Positions 60,048 to 64,000 of a stretch of DNA of 64,000 nt are shown here, piece by piece. Made by a program: the position numbers and the translations under genes. This DNA comes from Zonotrichia leucophrys gambelii (Eukaryota > Chordata > Aves > Passeriformes > Passerellidae), in contig NC_088171.1 in assembly GCF_028769735.1 (NCBI RefSeq), forward strand, positions 78,757,216 through 78,821,215, read 5' to 3'. Within the stretch, counting starts at the first letter, position 1; each line of letters begins with the position of its first letter. The notes under the pieces were generated by a model. It did not search any database. It had not been told where the DNA came from and saw only the letters and a list, made by a program, of their open reading frames with translations.

Positions 60048-63000
60048 CCTACACACACCTAAGCTAATCTTTGTTCCCTTTGTGACTGAGCAGACGCACC
60101 AGAATTGAGCACAGCCTAATTCAATGTTCATGGTAAAATTTGATCTATTTTCAAAATCTAATTCTCTCATCTGCACCAAGCATGGACACGATCTTAATCC
60201 TTTCTCTTTGCAGTAATTTTTTTCTGTATTCCAAGACACGCTTATGTCCTCTTCCTTTCCCAAACTTATACTAGGAAATAAAGATGTTTGAGTGATTTCC
60301 TTTACAGGTCAGGTTTTCTGAACACAGGTTCAATCTTGTATGGCCTCGAAATTAATCAAATCATTACACTTGTAATGAAGTACATTCATAAACTCTCAAA
60401 CCAGCTACCAAGATGCTTCTTAAAGATAAACACAGCTTAAAATACAAAGTACTTGAAATTCGATCTAGCAAGGAGCTTGTATTACTGTATTGGATTGGAT
60501 TTACAATCTGAAGAAAGACATTTGAAATGCCAGTGTGAAAGAACTCTGAAATAGCTTCATTTATATGACGTTGCCTTTTTAAGATATTGTAGTACTTTTT
60601 GCCACCTCTATACACAACAGCAGCTTTTACTTTAAATACCACGAGTTTTATGGTGTCAGTCAGGATGGCTGGGCCAAGCTGGGTCCCTTCTTGCTTACGA
60701 GGATGACCGAAATGTCACCTAAGAGCTGCAGGACACAGACGTCATGGATCACAAAGGCACTTGCCTCTCGTGATACCAGACAGACCACATACATCTGAGA
60801 ACGGAAATACCTTCAGCAAGCTCCATGGTGTTAGAAAGTGCAGCACCAGACAAACGAAGCTATTTCACCCAAGTTTGTTTTGGCAGGTTTTCAACTCTCT
60901 GGTCTATCCTTGCCTTGTATTCACACACAGGACTTGGAACAATTCCATTTATCAAGTCTACCTAGGTGCAGCATTAAGCTGGCCTCTAAAATAAGACGGG
61001 GACAAAAGGGAAAAGTAACAGAATTCAATACTGTTAACAATTTTCTCACTCTAGTTTTATGTAGGCAGGACAAAAAATGTAGGGTAGAAGGGGTGGGGAG
61101 GGGGGAAATCACATGAAATCTGAAGAAACAAAAAACTACTTTTCAAGCCATGCTACTTGGCATAAGGCAAGGTTAGTCAAATATGAAAACCTAGTCTTGT
61201 AAAAAATGTCATCATAATATCTCAGAATAATTTTCAATTAAGCTGGAAAAGGGATATATACTTATTTCCTTTGTCTAAATCAGACAGTCACTAGTGCTTC
61301 ATGTAACACTGACGAGCTTCCGGTTATGCACTTTATAATTTTATATATTAATAAAATGGCTATAATTACACACATTTCATATATCCAGCATACATCTGCT
61401 AATGGAAATATGAAATTACTCTGTGTTTCAAGTAAAAGCCGTGCTTCGCTTTACACTTTCAAGGGAAGCTACGTTCTACAATACCAATATTTGCATTAGA
61501 TACTACCTGAAAAGAGTTACTAAATATGTACACTTGGGCACCTACTCACTTAAGAAAAGCTTCTCAATTGCTCAACTTCTATAGCAACTTTAAGAAAAAT
61601 GAAAAAATTTTGGCTAGCCATTATCATGCATTGAAATTGAATAATGAAAGCAACATCCTTACTCTATTTTGGAATTTAACTTGGACAAAATTCAGCTTCC
61701 ATTTTATTCTCAGGCGTTTCAGAAAACCATAACCAAGTTATGATCGGTTTTAATTAAGTTAATAATTATGAAAAATAACCACCTAAAATCACGCAAATCC
61801 TTTTTATTAGGGCCTGTATTTGGCTTCTAAAATCTGGTTTAATTTGGCAGACACTTATACCTACCAAATGGCAAAAGCAAGAATAAAAAAGCAATGAAAT
61901 ACATTGCCACTGGAATGACATCTAATATCTTAAAAACTCTCTCCATTAATAAATATATCTTGCAATAATTTCAGTGGTGTAATTTACTAACCTTTAAGGA
62001 AGAAATTGTATTCTTATGATCAGGAAATTCCCAAAGCAACTTTGTTGAGCCTTATGAAGTATGCCATCCTTCCTGCTGTATTTTCTGTGTGTTTCATATC
62101 AAATTCTATCAAATAGAGCCCATGCTCTAAGTCAGTCTTGTGCTCCACGCTTTTGAAAACTAACACAATATAAGTCAGAGCACTGATTCAGAGTATCAAA
62201 GTGATGGATACCTGTTTGTTCAAATTATAAATAAGTTTTTTACATATAGAACAAACCAAACTATAGATAAATGAGTCATTAATAACACAACTTAACATAT
62301 ATCATTCAAACAAACAAAAAAAGCCTTCACTATTTTACATCTTGTTACAGTTTGCCTTCATGGCAGGCAGCCATCCTGCATCATTTGTGGGTGAGGAAAT
62401 GGACTGAAATGATAAATGACAGGAGTAGTTTCTAAGAGTTACAAGTTCCTTGATTCTCCCCAGAACAGTGCCTTTTTTTCAGTGGGGATGTCATTACATC
62501 AGAAGTTAATACCTGAGAGTTCAGAATTTTTACTATCAATATTTTAAAAAAAGCCAAAAAAACAAAACAAAACCTATTATCAGCAAGCTTAAGTTCATGA
62601 CTGCACTCTGTACTTCATGGAAAAGTTTCAAGATCTGCAGATCAATGAGTTGACATTCACAGTACATTACTTCAGCTCTGTTAACCACTTTGGCAAGGAG
62701 TCAGTCCTTGAACAGTCATCAAGAAGCACAGAAAATAATTCTTACCCTTTCCCTTCTAGGTCCACACTATGTGCTTGATTAATGACTGACAAGTTTTTCC
62801 ACTAACACAAATTGACATATTTAGCAGGGAAGGCATGGAAAATTGTTTGCCTATCAGTAGAAATTAAACATAGGATTTGTGCAAAGTTTAAGCTTACAAA
62901 AGATGAGACAGATAATATGCAGCAAGACAACACACCAGTAACTTCCCACCACAGGAGGACTTCTGTAAAAAGCTTTACTAACTCCAAAAGTCTCATCTTG

Positions 63001-63572
63001 GACAACAGGGAGTAAGTAGTAGCAAAGTCTCAGTAACAGATAGCATTGCAAGAATAAAAGCAGATGCTTTTCCCTGAATTAGCAGGATAAAAAGAGCACA
63101 TTTTCAACACCTGAACTTGTCTACTTCTGGTGTAGTCAAAGTTTTTCATCCAGAACAAGTCAAGATTAAGCTACTCAGTTACAGCTCTACTTCTCAAAAC
63201 AATTTAAAAGGACATTTAAATTATCCAAGACAAAAGTTTAATTGCTCCTAATAATTTAAAAGCTTCAGAGCAAGCAGAAGGTAGATCAAGATGATCACTG
63301 ATGGCATCCTATACTAGATTTATGACGCTGAAGCTCTTTTATGCCTATAGGAAAAACAGACAAGGTTTTTATTTCCTTCTCATTGTGCACAATATTTGGT
63401 GAAGAATAATTCTGACTGCTACTCCAGCAATCAAACCTATTTTTCTGCTTGTGGAAGTAGATTAATTTATGACTGCCATTGCTCGCTGAGGAATTTCTTT
63501 CTGAATAACTCTACAATAGGGGATATAATTTCATTTCATATGAGGCTACCAAAATACAAAGGATACAGCTCC
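60048..63572. other. Unannotated stretch, no supported gene
   Basis: Open frames up to 92 codons without a domain. The part at 60650-60890 has several CpGs and splice-like sites on both strands but no recognisable exon. A G-rich run at 61088-61106 has three G tracts, one short of a canonical quadruplex. A-rich words occur near 62308-62320 and 62546-62572. Confidence 0.45.
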
Positions 63573-63700
63573 AAAAAAAAAAAAAAAAAAAAACAACAAA
63601 AAAAAAACCAAACAAATCAAAATACCAAACAGACAAACATCAAACAAACAAACAAACAAACACCAAAATGGAAACCCCAAAACTTGGAAAAGGAAAAAAA
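63573..63700 (+). repeat. Poly(A) and AAAC-type low-complexity tract
   Basis: A run of 21 A (63573-63593) is followed by A/C-rich sequence with an AAAC-type array at about 63640-63662. Frames on both strands here (Lys/Asn/Gln-rich on plus, Phe/Leu/Val-rich on minus) merely translate the repeat. Confidence 0.85.
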
Positions 63701-64000
63701 AATCACCACTTTTTTTTTTTAATAAAAGAGCATTCAAGTCTATTTTGCAGTTGCACAAAGTTCTGCTAAGCAATTCCATTTCATTTTCATGTCCTGCAGG
63801 CAGTATTCCTTTCATCCATGATTTCCATTTGAAAATGGACTAGGTATAGCCGGTAGGCTTTTGAGAAAGCCACCAGCCACTACTTGACACCTCCAACCCC
63901 CACATCATCTGAGAGAGATGTCATCAAATCCTTCAAGATTACTGATGATTTCTCCTGCTGGCCAGCTGAAACCCAGCAGTACAGCAGAACTGAGCATTGT
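63701..64000. other. Window end, no gene or clear repeat
   Basis: Starts with a T run at 63711-63720; the rest shows no gene or repeat I recognise. Confidence 0.4.

Noticed and set aside
61088..61106. G-rich run considered as a G-quadruplex
   Set aside because: It has only three separated G tracts, the last of six G, and so cannot supply four runs of three with loops.
63396..63815. Lys-rich plus-strand and Phe-rich minus-strand frames
   Set aside because: Both are translations of the poly(A)/AAAC tract.
1..64000. CRISPR arrays, bacterial operons, phage-like or defence modules
   Set aside because: No regularly spaced direct repeats, no gene-dense coding and no ribosome-binding pattern; the repeats identify vertebrate (bird) DNA.

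Overview
The window looks like non-coding nuclear DNA from a bird, most likely a passerine. The evidence is its repeats. It holds several 5'-truncated CR1 LINE fragments, two of which keep the typical avian 3' end of degenerate ATTCTATG-type units. It also holds long terminal repeats (LTRs) of three endogenous-retrovirus (ERV) groups that I recognise as common in songbird genomes. Base composition is AT-rich, CpG is sparse, and homopolymer A/T runs are frequent, as in vertebrate intergenic or intronic DNA. The species and the flanking genes cannot be read from the sequence.

No protein-coding gene could be supported. The longest open frames are about 100-160 codons, overlap on both strands, lack a recognisable domain, and in several cases lie inside repeats. 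The only recognisable protein-like reading is decayed CR1 reverse-transcriptase/ORF2 sequence on the minus strand near 4.5 kb and 50.0-50.4 kb and on the plus strand near 30.6 and 34.4-34.8 kb. No tRNA, rRNA, CRISPR or prokaryotic-style operon was seen.

Layout: 1-4.3 kb is unannotated AT-rich DNA. From 4.3 to 6.8 kb is a repeat cluster: a CR1 fragment (-), a solo LTR (+), then a second solo LTR (+) with a perfect 6-bp target duplication inserted into a two-copy 63-bp tandem repeat. A minus-strand copy of the first LTR group lies at 13.29-13.62 kb and carries an extra GATA-motif-rich palindromic segment. CR1 tails occur at 11.1 and 18.5 kb. A nearly full-length ERVL-like solo LTR (-) fills 24.55-25.30 kb. 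The block at 28.4-28.8 kb looks like regulatory DNA and contains a long imperfect hairpin resembling a microRNA precursor. CR1 pieces follow at 30.6, 34.4-34.9, 49.9-50.4 and 50.8-51.0 kb. The rest is unique-looking DNA with A/C-rich low-complexity tracts at about 37.5, 38.4, 41.2 and 63.6 kb.

There are no genes here to combine into a pathway. The items most worth a second look are the hairpin at 28.6 kb, the LTR nested in the tandem repeat, the expanded palindrome in the 13.5 kb LTR, and an isolated CpG cluster with nested palindromes at 16.6 kb. I found no convincing new multi-gene system.
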